DNA of 25,743 nt from Thermodesulfobacteriota bacterium (GTDB lineage Bacteria; Desulfobacterota; S145-22), in assembly GCA_024763435.1 (NCBI GenBank), contig JANTFN010000004.1, positions 1 to 25,743 of the forward strand, read 5' to 3'. Positions 1 to 6,707 of this stretch are shown one piece after another (position 1 is the first letter of the stretch; each line of letters opens with the position of its first letter). The position numbers were made by a program, and so were the translations under genes. The notes under the pieces were generated by a model. It had not been told where the DNA came from and did not search any database. It saw only the letters and a program-made list of their open reading frames with translations.

Positions 1-378
1 TTCCTTGTAGGAATTTCCCCGGATGCCGTCGGCGATAACGAGCGGGGCGTCCACGGTTGCGTGATTAAAGCCATGCCGAATGGCAAGGGCCAAATGTTCG
101 ACGGCATTGCTCCTTTCCCCCACATACAGGGTGCAGGTGTCGGTCAGGAAGGGGCGCGCGCCAATTTTTTTCAGGTTTTCAACAATGCGCCTTAAAAAAA
201 CGGGGCGGATGAAGGTGGTGTTGCCCTCTTCCCCGAAGTGGAGCTTGATGGCGGTAAACCCGTTTTCCGGGATTCGTTTGGCCATCCCGAAGGTTTCAAA
301 GATAAGGTCAATCTTGTCGAACAGGTTTCGTTTATATGTGGTGGCCAGAGTGGCAACAGCCACGGTTGGAATCTGCAT
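1..378 (-). CDS. DUF362 domain protein, partial (C-terminus beyond window)
   Basis: The frame opens with ATG at 378 behind a good ribosome site (AAGGAG, 5 bases upstream) and stays open for 126 codons to the window edge, so only the N-terminal part is visible. The segments IKLHFGEEGNTTFIRP, IGARPFLTDTCTLY and HATVDAPLVIADGIRG are typical of the DUF362 family, whose members often carry ferredoxin-type 4Fe-4S motifs further downstream; that part is not in the window. The biochemical role of the family is poorly defined. It starts 22 bases after the stop of the saccharopine-dehydrogenase-like gene and is probably co-transcribed with it. No signal peptide is visible. The family call is fairly secure; function is unknown. 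Confidence 0.75.
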   Translation of the reverse strand, partial: MQIPTVAVATLATTYKRNLFDKIDLIFETFGMAKRIPENGFTAIKLHFGEEGNTTFIRPVFLRRIVENLKKIGARPFLTDTCTLYVGERSNAVEHLALAIRHGFNHATVDAPLVIADGIRGNSYKE

Positions 379-399
379 GGAATCTCCTTGATTGTTTGT

Positions 400-1566
400 T
401 TAAGGGCTCAGCGTTTCGCTGTGGTGCTGAATGGTCATTCCAAATTTTGAAAGCCCGCCCAAAAACGGGCTAATCGGGACATCCCGGGCGGGCGAAAGCA
501 CCCCGCGCGCGGTGATATCGCCTTCGGCAATCATGCGGGCCGTGAGAGCGGCGGAAAACCCTACCATGCGGTTCATGGCATACAGGCCCGTTGCCAGGTC
601 CCTTCGGTCAATCAGAGTATCAGTTACACGGCGGATTTCACCGTCTTTCCGGCCGATGGCGTCGACGCAAAGAATCCCGAGGTCCCGTTCATCCTGTTGA
701 TACTGGAGCCGGGGCCCCAGGTGCTTCACAAGAAAATCGAAGGGGCTGACGGGAAGTGCCGCGCTTTCCGTTTCAAAGAATCCAAGCTGGTGCATAGTGC
801 GCCAGAAGGCGGCGTGGCCGGGCCAGCGCATGGAATAGCGGACCATGGTTTTCAGCTTGTCTTGTGACAGGCCAAACACATCACTATAGTGGACGGCATC
901 GCCATTCGCGATGGCCTCCAGTGCCCCAATTCCCTGAATAGGCCAAGATTTAACATGTTCAGGTTCAAAAACTTCCGTCGCGGATAAAGAAACATGTTTT
1001 CCGTCTTTGATAAACCGCGCCGGGCGGTTATAGGATTTCAGGACGCCTTCCCATGTCCAGCTTATCTTGTAATTAAGGGGGTTGTCGCACGCGTCGCGCT
1101 CTGGAAAACCCGCGCCGAAAGAACGAAGTTCGGTTACCTCATCGAACATATCAATGACCTTGCGCGCCATGACCAGGTCGATCCCCGGATCCATCCCCAT
1201 TTCCGGAAGGAGGGCAACCCCTTTTTCCATGGCCGTTTCATGAAGGTCGTTGATCCTCCCCGGATAAAACGTATTGACAAGATGCGTCCCTGCCCGGACG
1301 GCCAGTTCCGCCATCTTTTCTGTAAAGGTAATGGGGAGCATATCGATAACCACATCGGCCTTTTCCATCCACCCGATAATCTCGGTATCATCGGACGCGT
1401 CCAGTTGAATAAATAGAGGCGCCGGGATGGCGACCTTTTTCACGAACGCCCGCGCTGCTTCCGTGTTCAGATCGCCCACAATGATTGTTGCCTCGGGGTT
1501 CAGTTGATGCAGGGCATAGATCGCGGCTCGTCCCTGAAGGCCCGCGCCAAGAAGGAGATAGTTCAA
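400..1566 (-). CDS. Saccharopine dehydrogenase-like NAD(P)-dependent oxidoreductase
   Basis: The product has 388 residues if it starts at the TTG at 1566, which has AAGGAG 7 bases upstream. A 19-codon longer reading from 1623 exists but has no ribosome site and puts a charged tail before the Rossmann strand. The N-terminus reads NYLLLGAGLQGR, a dinucleotide-binding GxGxxG, followed by an acidic strand end (IIVGDLN). The middle has MGMDPGIDLVMA, as in saccharopine dehydrogenase and carboxynorspermidine dehydrogenase relatives. These enzymes make or cleave a secondary amine between an amino acid and a keto acid or aldehyde. The substrate cannot be read from sequence. No other lysine or polyamine genes are adjacent, apart from a distant agmatinase-type gene at 24319. 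The DUF362 gene follows at 22 bases. Confidence 0.75.
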   Translation of the reverse strand: MNYLLLGAGLQGRAAIYALHQLNPEATIIVGDLNTEAARAFVKKVAIPAPLFIQLDASDDTEIIGWMEKADVVIDMLPITFTEKMAELAVRAGTHLVNTFYPGRINDLHETAMEKGVALLPEMGMDPGIDLVMARKVIDMFDEVTELRSFGAGFPERDACDNPLNYKISWTWEGVLKSYNRPARFIKDGKHVSLSATEVFEPEHVKSWPIQGIGALEAIANGDAVHYSDVFGLSQDKLKTMVRYSMRWPGHAAFWRTMHQLGFFETESAALPVSPFDFLVKHLGPRLQYQQDERDLGILCVDAIGRKDGEIRRVTDTLIDRRDLATGLYAMNRMVGFSAALTARMIAEGDITARGVLSPARDVPISPFLGGLSKFGMTIQHHSETLSP

Positions 1567-1638
1567 TGGCGTTCTCCTTGTGATAGGTTGATCCGCTCTC
1601 GTCCATCGGCTGCGGTATGGCAAGAGGGAAAAGGATGG

Positions 1639-1806
1639 GAGGCTAAAGGCAAAGGGCGCATGGCTAAAGGGAAGAGATCAATACAGGGGAAAGTGTGTAT
1701 TGGTTTGCAAATAATGGTTTTCATGTTTTGTATTGAGCTTTCAGTTTCGATCTTCAATCTTTTTTTCACTCAGTTCTATGTTTTACGCCCTTAGCCTTTA
1801 GCCTCT
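1639..1806. repeat. Small inverted-repeat element (MITE-like or palindromic), noncoding
   Basis: The gap between the dehydrogenase and dcyD is bounded by near-perfect inverted repeats. The left arm is 1639-1658 (GAGGCTAAAGGCAAAGGGCG) and the right arm is 1786-1805 (CGCCCTTAGCCTTTAGCCTC); 19 of 20 positions pair. Nested inside are TCAATACA (1678-1685) and its exact complement TGTATTGA (1729-1736), plus a third TGTATTG (1696-1702) able to form a local hairpin. GGCTAAAGG also occurs twice in direct orientation (1641-1649, 1662-1670). No transposase or open frame fits inside. The right arm encodes the final residues and the stop codon of dcyD. I cannot tell a mobile miniature element from a structured intergenic repeat without genome copy counts. 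Confidence 0.5.
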
Positions 1807-2807
1807 GCTTCAATCAATGGCCGAAATTCTTCTCCCTTGGGGAAGATTCCGTAATGACCGCCTGTATGGACAAACAGGACCGTCGAGCCGGGTGGGATTG
1901 CGCCCTCACGAATTTGCTGCATCATGCCGAGAAAGGTTTTCAGGGTGTAAACGGGATCGAGAATCAGGCCCTCCAGCCGCGCGATACGGATAAGCTCTTG
2001 CAACTCGTCCGGGGTGTTCAGGGCGTAGCCTTCTCCGACGAATCGGTCATCTGCGTTCACCTCGAACCTCCCATCGGGGAACGTGAGGTTGTACTGTTGT
2101 TTAAATTCATCAAAAATCCTCGCAACCTCATTTTTGAAGTAGGCCGCGTCGTCACAGACGGCGATGCCGCGCGCTTCCGCCCGGAGCCCGGCCCAGGCCA
2201 GTCCGAGGAGAATTCCCGCGTAGGTACCGCCGGAGCCAAGCGCGCAGTAGATAGTATCGAAAGAGATTTCCTCTGTCTTCAGTTCCTCCATCATACGGAT
2301 ATACCCCAAGCTCCCCGTCGCGTTGGATCCCCCCATGGGGATAAGGTAGGGGCGCCTGCCCTTTTTCTCGAAGGCCGCGACCGTCTCCAGCTCGATTTCG
2401 TGCAACCGTTTAAAGTCTTCCCGCGTGTAGAAGGAAACCGTGGCGCCCAGGATCCGGTCAATGAGAAGGTTGCCGCCGGACACTTTCGGCGCATCCCCCC
2501 GGAGGATGAGATGGCAGCCCATGCCCATGCGGACCGCGACGGCTGCCGTGGCGCGACAGTGATTCGACTGAACGCCGCCGCAGGTAATCAGCATATCACA
2601 GCCTTTTTCTTTCGCGTCATAAAGAAGGTATTCCAGTTTGCGAATCTTGTTCCCCGAGGCAACACTTTCCGTCAGGTCATCCCGTTTAACGAAAAGGGCC
2701 ACCCCCAATTCGTCGGAGAGGTGCGGCAGCTTTTCAACCGGGGTGGGAAGGCAGGCGAGAGAAATCCGTTTTTCAAGCAATGCGTCAAGTATGGGATAGG
2801 GCCCCAT
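1791..2807 (-). CDS. dcyD: D-cysteine desulfhydrase / ACC deaminase family PLP enzyme
   Basis: This 338-residue enzyme belongs to the fold-type II PLP family that includes D-cysteine desulfhydrase (D-cysteine to pyruvate, sulfide and ammonia) and 1-aminocyclopropane-1-carboxylate deaminase. Visible motifs are LPTPVEKLPHLS, VKRDDLTESVASGNKIRKLEYLL with the PLP lysine in GNKIRK, CGGVQSNHCRATAA, and the phosphate-binding GSGGTYAGILLGL. ATG 2807 has AAGGAGG 8 bases upstream. It is the last gene of an amino-acid ABC operon, starting 15 bases after a permease. The same association (binding protein, dcyD, permease, ATPase) is known for the E. coli tcyJ-dcyD-tcyL-tcyN cystine locus, which favours the desulfhydrase reading over ACC deaminase. 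Its last residues (EAKG and the stop) come from an inverted-repeat arm. Confidence 0.8.
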   Translation of the reverse strand: MGPYPILDALLEKRISLACLPTPVEKLPHLSDELGVALFVKRDDLTESVASGNKIRKLEYLLYDAKEKGCDMLITCGGVQSNHCRATAAVAVRMGMGCHLILRGDAPKVSGGNLLIDRILGATVSFYTREDFKRLHEIELETVAAFEKKGRRPYLIPMGGSNATGSLGYIRMMEELKTEEISFDTIYCALGSGGTYAGILLGLAWAGLRAEARGIAVCDDAAYFKNEVARIFDEFKQQYNLTFPDGRFEVNADDRFVGEGYALNTPDELQELIRIARLEGLILDPVYTLKTFLGMMQQIREGAIPPGSTVLFVHTGGHYGIFPKGEEFRPLIEAEAKG

Positions 2808-2822
2808 GAAAATTCCTCCTTG

Positions 2823-3485
2823 CTATTGGGCGTCGTAACTAACTTTTTTTTCAAGTATGTGGGAAAGATGAATCAGCGGATAACAGATCACAAAATACAG
2901 GATACCGACGAGGCCGAAGACCATAATCCCTTCCGGGATGCGCTGAACCGTTAACCAGCCGACACGGGTGACATCGGTCAGACCGATAACAGAGACGATG
3001 GAAGAGTCCTTGATAAGCAGGACATATTCCCCGACAAGGGGGGGAAGAATAACCTTGAATGCCTGGGGGAAGACAATGTGACGCATCTGTTGAAAGGCGT
3101 TCAGACCGTAAGCCGTGGCGGCCTCACGCTGTCCCCTTGGGACAGACAGGATCCCGGCTGCAACGATCTCGCTGATGTAAGCCCCGGCATAGATCGTCAG
3201 GGCAATCGCGGCAGCGGGAAAGGGTTCCAGTTGAATTCCGACTTCCGGCAAAATAAAATAGATAATGAAAATATGGACGAGAAAGGGGACGCCCCGCATA
3301 TAATCCGCGTAAGCCCCCATGATCCGTGAAAGACCCCAGCGTTTAACGGTTCTGAAGATTCCGCAAATGATTCCGAGAACGGTTCCCGCGACAAGACTGA
3401 TGCCGGAAACGAGAATGGTTATCCACAGTCCCTTGAAAAAAAGAGGGAGCGAATGGATTAGAGATTTAAAATAGAAGGCATACAT
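2823..3485 (-). CDS. Polar amino acid ABC transporter permease (second)
   Basis: This 220-residue inner-membrane protein of the HisM/GlnP family has a hydrophobic start (FFKGLWITILVSGISLVAGTVLGIICGI) and the EAA loop with which permeases contact the ATPase (QREAATAYGLNAFQQMRHIVFPQAF). The late segment LIKDSSIVSVIGLTDVTR is standard for the family. It starts 3 bases after the preceding permease stop, so the two are very likely translated together and form a heterodimeric channel. The cystine family in E. coli uses one permease gene; two genes here fit a glutamate/histidine-like heterodimer architecture, so the substrate assignment stays open. dcyD follows at 15 bases. Confidence 0.85.
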   Translation of the reverse strand: MYAFYFKSLIHSLPLFFKGLWITILVSGISLVAGTVLGIICGIFRTVKRWGLSRIMGAYADYMRGVPFLVHIFIIYFILPEVGIQLEPFPAAAIALTIYAGAYISEIVAAGILSVPRGQREAATAYGLNAFQQMRHIVFPQAFKVILPPLVGEYVLLIKDSSIVSVIGLTDVTRVGWLTVQRIPEGIMVFGLVGILYFVICYPLIHLSHILEKKVSYDAQ

Positions 3486-3488
3486 CTG

Positions 3489-4154
3489 TCACGGCTCCCG
3501 GTATATCAGGCGGTTTTGCCACAGGGTGGAGAGATATTTGAGGACAAAATAAATCACAAGATAAAAGGCGGCCACCGTAAAAAACCCCTCTGTCGGCATA
3601 AAGCGTTCCGAGGCCATTAACTGCCCGGCGCGTGTCAGTTCCAGAACGGAAATCAGAGACACCAGGGAACTGTCCTTAACCAGGACGATGAACTGGCCCA
3701 GCAACGCCGGGATAGTCACCCCCAGGGCCTGCGGGAGGATGATATAGCGCATCCGCTGGAGGTAGGTAAGTCCGTAAGCGGTACCGGCCTCCGTCTGGCC
3801 GTCGGGGATTGAAACGATACCGGCCCGAACAATCTCGGCAATATACGCACCGCTGTTAAGGCTCAGCGCGAGAATCCCCGTCTGGATTTCGTTCAGGTTG
3901 ATATGGAGTGTTGGCAGGCCGAAATAGAAAAAATAAAGCTGCGCGAGAAGGGGTGTGGCGCGCATGGATTCAATATAAACGCCAGCCGTTTTTTTCAAAA
4001 AACCCGTGCTGGATAACCTCATGGAGCAGGCAAGAACCCCCAGCAGAAGCGCAAAGAAAATACTGATCGCCGATATCCAGCTTGTAGCCCATAGCCCCTT
4101 TAAAAAAAGAGGCAGATACTGGAGGATAACTCTAAAATTGAAGTGACTGAGCAA
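3489..4154 (-). CDS. Polar amino acid ABC transporter permease (first)
   Basis: This 221-residue HisM/GlnP-family membrane protein resembles the next gene but is clearly diverged from it. It shows FLKGLWATSWISAISIFFALLLGVLA, a periplasmic SMRATPLLAQLYFFYFGLP, the EAA-loop segment QTEAGTAYGLTYLQRMRYIILPQAL, and LVKDSSLVSLISVLELTR. It is separated from the upstream binding-protein gene by 57 bases that contain a perfect 14-bp stem-loop, a common device for making more binding protein than membrane components. It probably pairs with the second permease to form the channel served by the ATPase at 5021-5752. Confidence 0.85.
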   Translation of the reverse strand: MLSHFNFRVILQYLPLFLKGLWATSWISAISIFFALLLGVLACSMRLSSTGFLKKTAGVYIESMRATPLLAQLYFFYFGLPTLHINLNEIQTGILALSLNSGAYIAEIVRAGIVSIPDGQTEAGTAYGLTYLQRMRYIILPQALGVTIPALLGQFIVLVKDSSLVSLISVLELTRAGQLMASERFMPTEGFFTVAAFYLVIYFVLKYLSTLWQNRLIYREP

Positions 4155-4172
4155 GATGTCCGCGACATTTAA

Positions 4173-4204
4173 CGTGACGAGGGAGGAGCCCCTCCCTCGT
4201 CACG
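4173..4204 (-). promoter_or_regulatory. Perfect 14-bp intercistronic stem-loop
   Basis: CGTGACGAGGGAGG at 4173-4186 is followed by a 4-base loop and its exact complement at 4191-4204. It lies in the 57-base gap after the binding-protein stop and before the first permease. There is no T tract on the minus strand behind it, so it does not look like a full intrinsic terminator. Known parallels are 3' stem-loops that protect binding-protein mRNA from 3' exonucleases or partly attenuate transcription. The structure is seen directly; the role is inferred. Confidence 0.7.
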
Positions 4205-4211
4205 CAACGGT

Positions 4212-5009
4212 TTAATGGTCTTTCCGCCACCGGTTGGAATTTACCCAGTAGTCGAGGTTTTGTTTGAGCCTTCCATCTGACCGAACCCACATGAAAAAAA
4301 GATTAATCCACTTCAACAGGTGGGTATCTTCCGGACGCACGGCAAACGACAAGGGCTGTGCGCTCAGGGCAAAGGGAAGAATCGCGATGGAGTCCTTCGG
4401 GAAATTCTGCATCTGTCCCTGAATCGCGGACAGGTCGTTGACACCAATATCCGATTTGCCGGAAATAACCGCATTGATCAGCAGGGGTCCGCCCCCTTTG
4501 TAGGGTTTGATGGTTGTCCGGGCAAGCAGACGTTTGGCGTCTGTCGCGCCGGTGGATCCCAGGAGGACTGCAGTTCGGACGCCGGGTTTGTTGCAATCCT
4601 CAAGGCTTTGAAATTTACCAGCGTTTGCCCGTTTTGTAAAAACCACGCTTTTTGAAAGGTAAAACGGGTCCGTAAACGTAACCTTCAGGGCGCGTTTGAG
4701 TGTTGCGGTCATGTCTGCCGCGAGCATGTCTGCCTTTTTGGACATCAGGGCGGGAATCAAACCATCCCAGTCGTAATCGAGAAACTTGATTTTTACGCCC
4801 ATTTCTTTTGCCATGAGACGGCAGAGGTCTATGGAGCTACCTGATCGTTTTCCGTTTTTATCCACAAAAGAAAAGGGAGGCCCCTGGGTCTGAACGGCCA
4901 CTCTGAGTTCACCTCGCTGAATAATTTTTTCGAGGGTGTCCGCCGCAGCCGGCAGGGCAAGCCCGAATACCAGAACCGCAACAATCAGAAATTTCCACAT
5001 TTTTTTCAT
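4212..5009 (-). CDS. Periplasmic amino acid-binding protein (solute-binding family 3)
   Basis: This 265-residue secreted protein starts with a classical signal peptide (MKKMWKFLIVAVLVFGLALPAAA, cleavage expected near residue 23). The mature part has family 3 motifs: IIQRGELRVAVQTQGPPFSF, GSSIDLCRLMAKEMGVKIKFL, WDGLIPALMSKKADMLAADMT and FTDPFYLSKSVVF. It captures the substrate for the two permeases and ATPase around it. ATG 5009 has a strong GGAGGAG just upstream that lies against the ATPase stop, so translation is probably coupled. D-cysteine desulfhydrase in the operon points to cystine or a related sulfur amino acid, but the ligand cannot be proven from sequence. Confidence 0.88.
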   Translation of the reverse strand: MKKMWKFLIVAVLVFGLALPAAADTLEKIIQRGELRVAVQTQGPPFSFVDKNGKRSGSSIDLCRLMAKEMGVKIKFLDYDWDGLIPALMSKKADMLAADMTATLKRALKVTFTDPFYLSKSVVFTKRANAGKFQSLEDCNKPGVRTAVLLGSTGATDAKRLLARTTIKPYKGGGPLLINAVISGKSDIGVNDLSAIQGQMQNFPKDSIAILPFALSAQPLSFAVRPEDTHLLKWINLFFMWVRSDGRLKQNLDYWVNSNRWRKDH

Positions 5010-5020
5010 ACGCTCCTCCT

Positions 5021-5752
5021 TCAGTTATGGGTTATAATTTTGCTTAAAAAAGCCTTCGTGCGTTCATGCGCGGGGTGATCAAAAAACGCGTCAGGTGCGT
5101 TCGATTCGACGATCTGTCCCTCATCCATGAAAAACACACGGTGGGCTACCTCGCGGGCAAAACCCATTTCATGGGTTACCACAATCATCGTCATGCCCTC
5201 TACAGCCAGTTCAACCATGACATCCAAGACTTCCTTAATCATTTCCGGGTCCAGCGCGCTGGTGGGTTCATCAAACAGCATGACCTTGGGGTTCATCGCC
5301 AGCCCACGGGCGATGGCAACCCGCTGGCACTGTCCACCAGAAAGCTGAGAGGGATAGTCATCCGCCTTATCAGGGATACCAACCCGTTCAAGCAATTCCC
5401 GGGCATTTTCTTCCGCCTCCCTCCGCGCTATTTTTTTTACTTTAATTGGAGAAAGAACGACATTTTCAAGGACACTCAGGTGGGGATAGAGATTGAACTG
5501 CTGAAAAACAAATCCTATTTGACTGCGCAACCGTGTCAGGTTCGTCGCGCGCTTGTTGACCTGGATATTATCAACAAAAATTTCTCCCTTCTGGATAGGT
5601 TCGAGCTGATTGATGCACCGGATGAGGGTCGACTTTCCGGAACCGGAAGGGCCGCAGATAACGACTGCTTCCCCCGGCTGGATATGAAGGTTAATATCTT
5701 TCAGGACATGGTTAGCGCCAAACCACTTGTTTACATCATTAAAGCGGATCAT
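5021..5752 (-). CDS. Polar amino acid ABC transporter ATPase
   Basis: This 243-residue ATPase energises the permease pair. It has the Walker A GPSGSGKST, a Q-loop segment IGFVFQQFNLYPHLSVLENV, the signature LSGGQCQRVAIARG (Cys where Gln is usual in close relatives), Walker B VMLFDEPTSALDPE and the switch histidine in VVTHEMGFA. I choose ATG 5752, which begins MIRFNDVNKWFG as in the family. A longer GTG reading from 5785 lacks a ribosome site. The chosen start also has no strong ribosome site of its own, but it overlaps the stop of a 31-codon upstream ORF as ATGA, which suggests re-initiation by ribosomes finishing that ORF. Confidence 0.88.
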   Translation of the reverse strand: MIRFNDVNKWFGANHVLKDINLHIQPGEAVVICGPSGSGKSTLIRCINQLEPIQKGEIFVDNIQVNKRATNLTRLRSQIGFVFQQFNLYPHLSVLENVVLSPIKVKKIARREAEENARELLERVGIPDKADDYPSQLSGGQCQRVAIARGLAMNPKVMLFDEPTSALDPEMIKEVLDVMVELAVEGMTMIVVTHEMGFAREVAHRVFFMDEGQIVESNAPDAFFDHPAHERTKAFLSKIITHN

Positions 5753-5844
5753 AGGTTTTTCACAAAAAAGGAAAAGGATAACCACGGGAACAACTTCATG
5801 CTCGAGGCATGCTTGCGTCCCGCAGCGGACACATTATGAGGCAT
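5749..5844 (-). CDS. 31-residue leader ORF translationally coupled to the ABC ATPase
   Basis: ATG 5844 lies 4 bases behind an ideal ribosome site (AAAGGAGGTGAAGC before ATG), the best in this operon. The frame runs 31 codons to a TGA at 5751-5749 that overlaps the ATPase start as ATGA. The peptide begins MPHNVSAAGRKHASS and ends with a hydrophobic aromatic run, LFPWLSFSFFVKNL. It has no cysteine or run of one amino acid typical of classical attenuators. It could be a real small membrane peptide, a translational-coupling leader, or an extended N-terminal region whose frame has shifted relative to the ATPase. I do not recognise a family. Confidence 0.5.
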   Translation of the reverse strand: MPHNVSAAGRKHASSMKLFPWLSFSFFVKNL

Positions 5845-5877
5845 GCTTCACCTCCTTTCAGAACACTCTTTTTCTTT

Positions 5878-5906
5878 ATTTTAGAGGATTGCGTATTTTA
5901 TGTCAA
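5878..5906 (-). promoter_or_regulatory. Sigma-70 promoter of the amino acid ABC operon
   Basis: On the minus strand TTGACA (5901-5906) is followed by a 17-base spacer and TAAAAT (5878-5883), close to the housekeeping consensus. Transcription would begin near 5871, giving a leader of roughly 27 bases before the 31-codon ORF. A second TTGACA lies farther upstream (plus-strand TGTCAA near 5923-5928) without an equally good -10. Confidence 0.75.
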
Positions 5907-5923
5907 TCAAGGCCGGGGTTTTG

Positions 5924-6142
5924 TCAAGCCACAATAGAAATGTCCCATTTAAAGAAAATGGTTTTATCAGAAAATGTGGGAAAAGTTGTCTGAGCGGAGC
6001 GAAGACGGCTTTCCCCACATTTATTTTTTGGATCTTTTATATCCTGATCTGCCTGTGGCCTATGTTCTAACCTTTCTGTTTCCACTAATGTCAAAATCCC
6101 TTCTTTAACCATCGCGTAAAGCTCTAACTGCCACTGCTCTTT
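5924..6142 (-). pseudogene. Possible decayed gene or mobile-element remnant
   Basis: The gap between the ABC operon and the regulator holds a minus-strand frame open for about 72 codons without a credible start (an internal ATG lies at 6112 with no ribosome site). The reading, for example QLELYAMVKEGILTLVETE, looks protein-like, but I cannot name a family. It contains a long inverted repeat (5972-5985 with 6009-6022, 13 of 14 pairing, 23-base loop, then TATTTTTT on plus) and a second small hairpin (5945-5950/5956-5961). A relic of an inserted element, or chance, are both possible. Confidence 0.25.
5972..6029 (+). terminator. Long imperfect inverted repeat followed by T tract
   Basis: AAATGTGGGAAAAG (5972-5985) pairs with CTTTCCCCACATTT (6009-6022), 13 of 14 positions, around a 23-base loop, and TATTTTTT follows on the plus strand. 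The shape is that of an intrinsic terminator, but no plus-strand gene ends here. It may insulate the dtxR-type gene or be the end of a decayed element. Confidence 0.35.
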
Positions 6143-6180
6143 TTAGTATAAAAGGGCCCATATTCGGATTTGAGCTGCTT

Positions 6181-6209
6181 TTGACAAACACGCCTGTTAC
6201 TGGTAAAGA
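6181..6209 (+). promoter_or_regulatory. Promoter of the DtxR-family regulator
   Basis: TTGACA (6181-6186), a 17-base spacer and TAAAGA (6204-6209) lie 28 bases before the ATG at 6238. The -35 is perfect and the -10 is moderate. No obvious palindrome overlaps it, so autoregulation is not evident. Confidence 0.55.
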
Positions 6210-6237
6210 GGAAAAAATAACGTAAACGGGAAGACGG

Positions 6238-6705
6238 ATGCCTAAGGTAACGACAAATATTGAAGATTATATCGAAGGTATTTATGAGATTGGCCTGAAC
6301 GGAGGAGACGTCCGTGTAAAAGATATTGCCAGGCGTCTTGGGGTGACTTATCCGAGTATTTCAGGAATCCTTAAAAAACTTGTAGAAATGGATCTGGTCC
6401 ATCATGAACGCTATGGTGCCGTAACTCTAACGCGAAAAGGGGAAAAATTAGGGAAGGATATCACGGAAAGGCATAAAATCCTCTTCGATTTTATGCATCG
6501 TATTCTCAAGGTGCCTTCAAATACGGCGCAAAGGGATGCCTGCGGGATGGAACATTCCATGAGTCCTGAAACAAGGAAGGCCTTCCTGAGTTTTATCCGG
6601 TTTGTCCAGACGTGCCCCAAGGGAGAGCCTTCCTGGCTTAAGAGCTATTATTATTTTCGTGAGCATGGTCAGCGTGCGGAAGCATGCCGGGAAGAAAAAT
6701 CTTAA
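6238..6705 (+). CDS. DtxR/MntR-family metal-dependent repressor
   Basis: This 155-residue transcription factor has an N-terminal winged helix (about residues 22-65; VKDIARRLGVTYPSISGILKKL) and the metal-binding dimerisation domain. It has no C-terminal SH3-like domain, so in length it resembles MntR rather than DtxR/IdeR. Residues equivalent to metal ligands are visible: IEDYIEGIYEI at 8-18 (Asp10 and Glu13, as in MntR), His79, and ACGMEH at 101-106 (Cys102, Glu105, His106, as in DtxR). It faces feoB tail to tail with only two bases between stops, and presumably represses the feo operon when metal is plentiful. Which metal it senses is uncertain because of the mixed ligand set. ATG 6238 has only a weak ribosome site. 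Confidence 0.85.
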   Translation: MPKVTTNIEDYIEGIYEIGLNGGDVRVKDIARRLGVTYPSISGILKKLVEMDLVHHERYGAVTLTRKGEKLGKDITERHKILFDFMHRILKVPSNTAQRDACGMEHSMSPETRKAFLSFIRFVQTCPKGEPSWLKSYYYFREHGQRAEACREEKS

Positions 6706-6707
6706 TA

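Noticed and set aside
1854..2954. 366-codon open frame on the plus strand opposite dcyD
   Set aside because: It is antisense to a clearly recognised PLP enzyme, has low-complexity charged translation and no family resemblance; an artefact of the GC-rich codon pattern.
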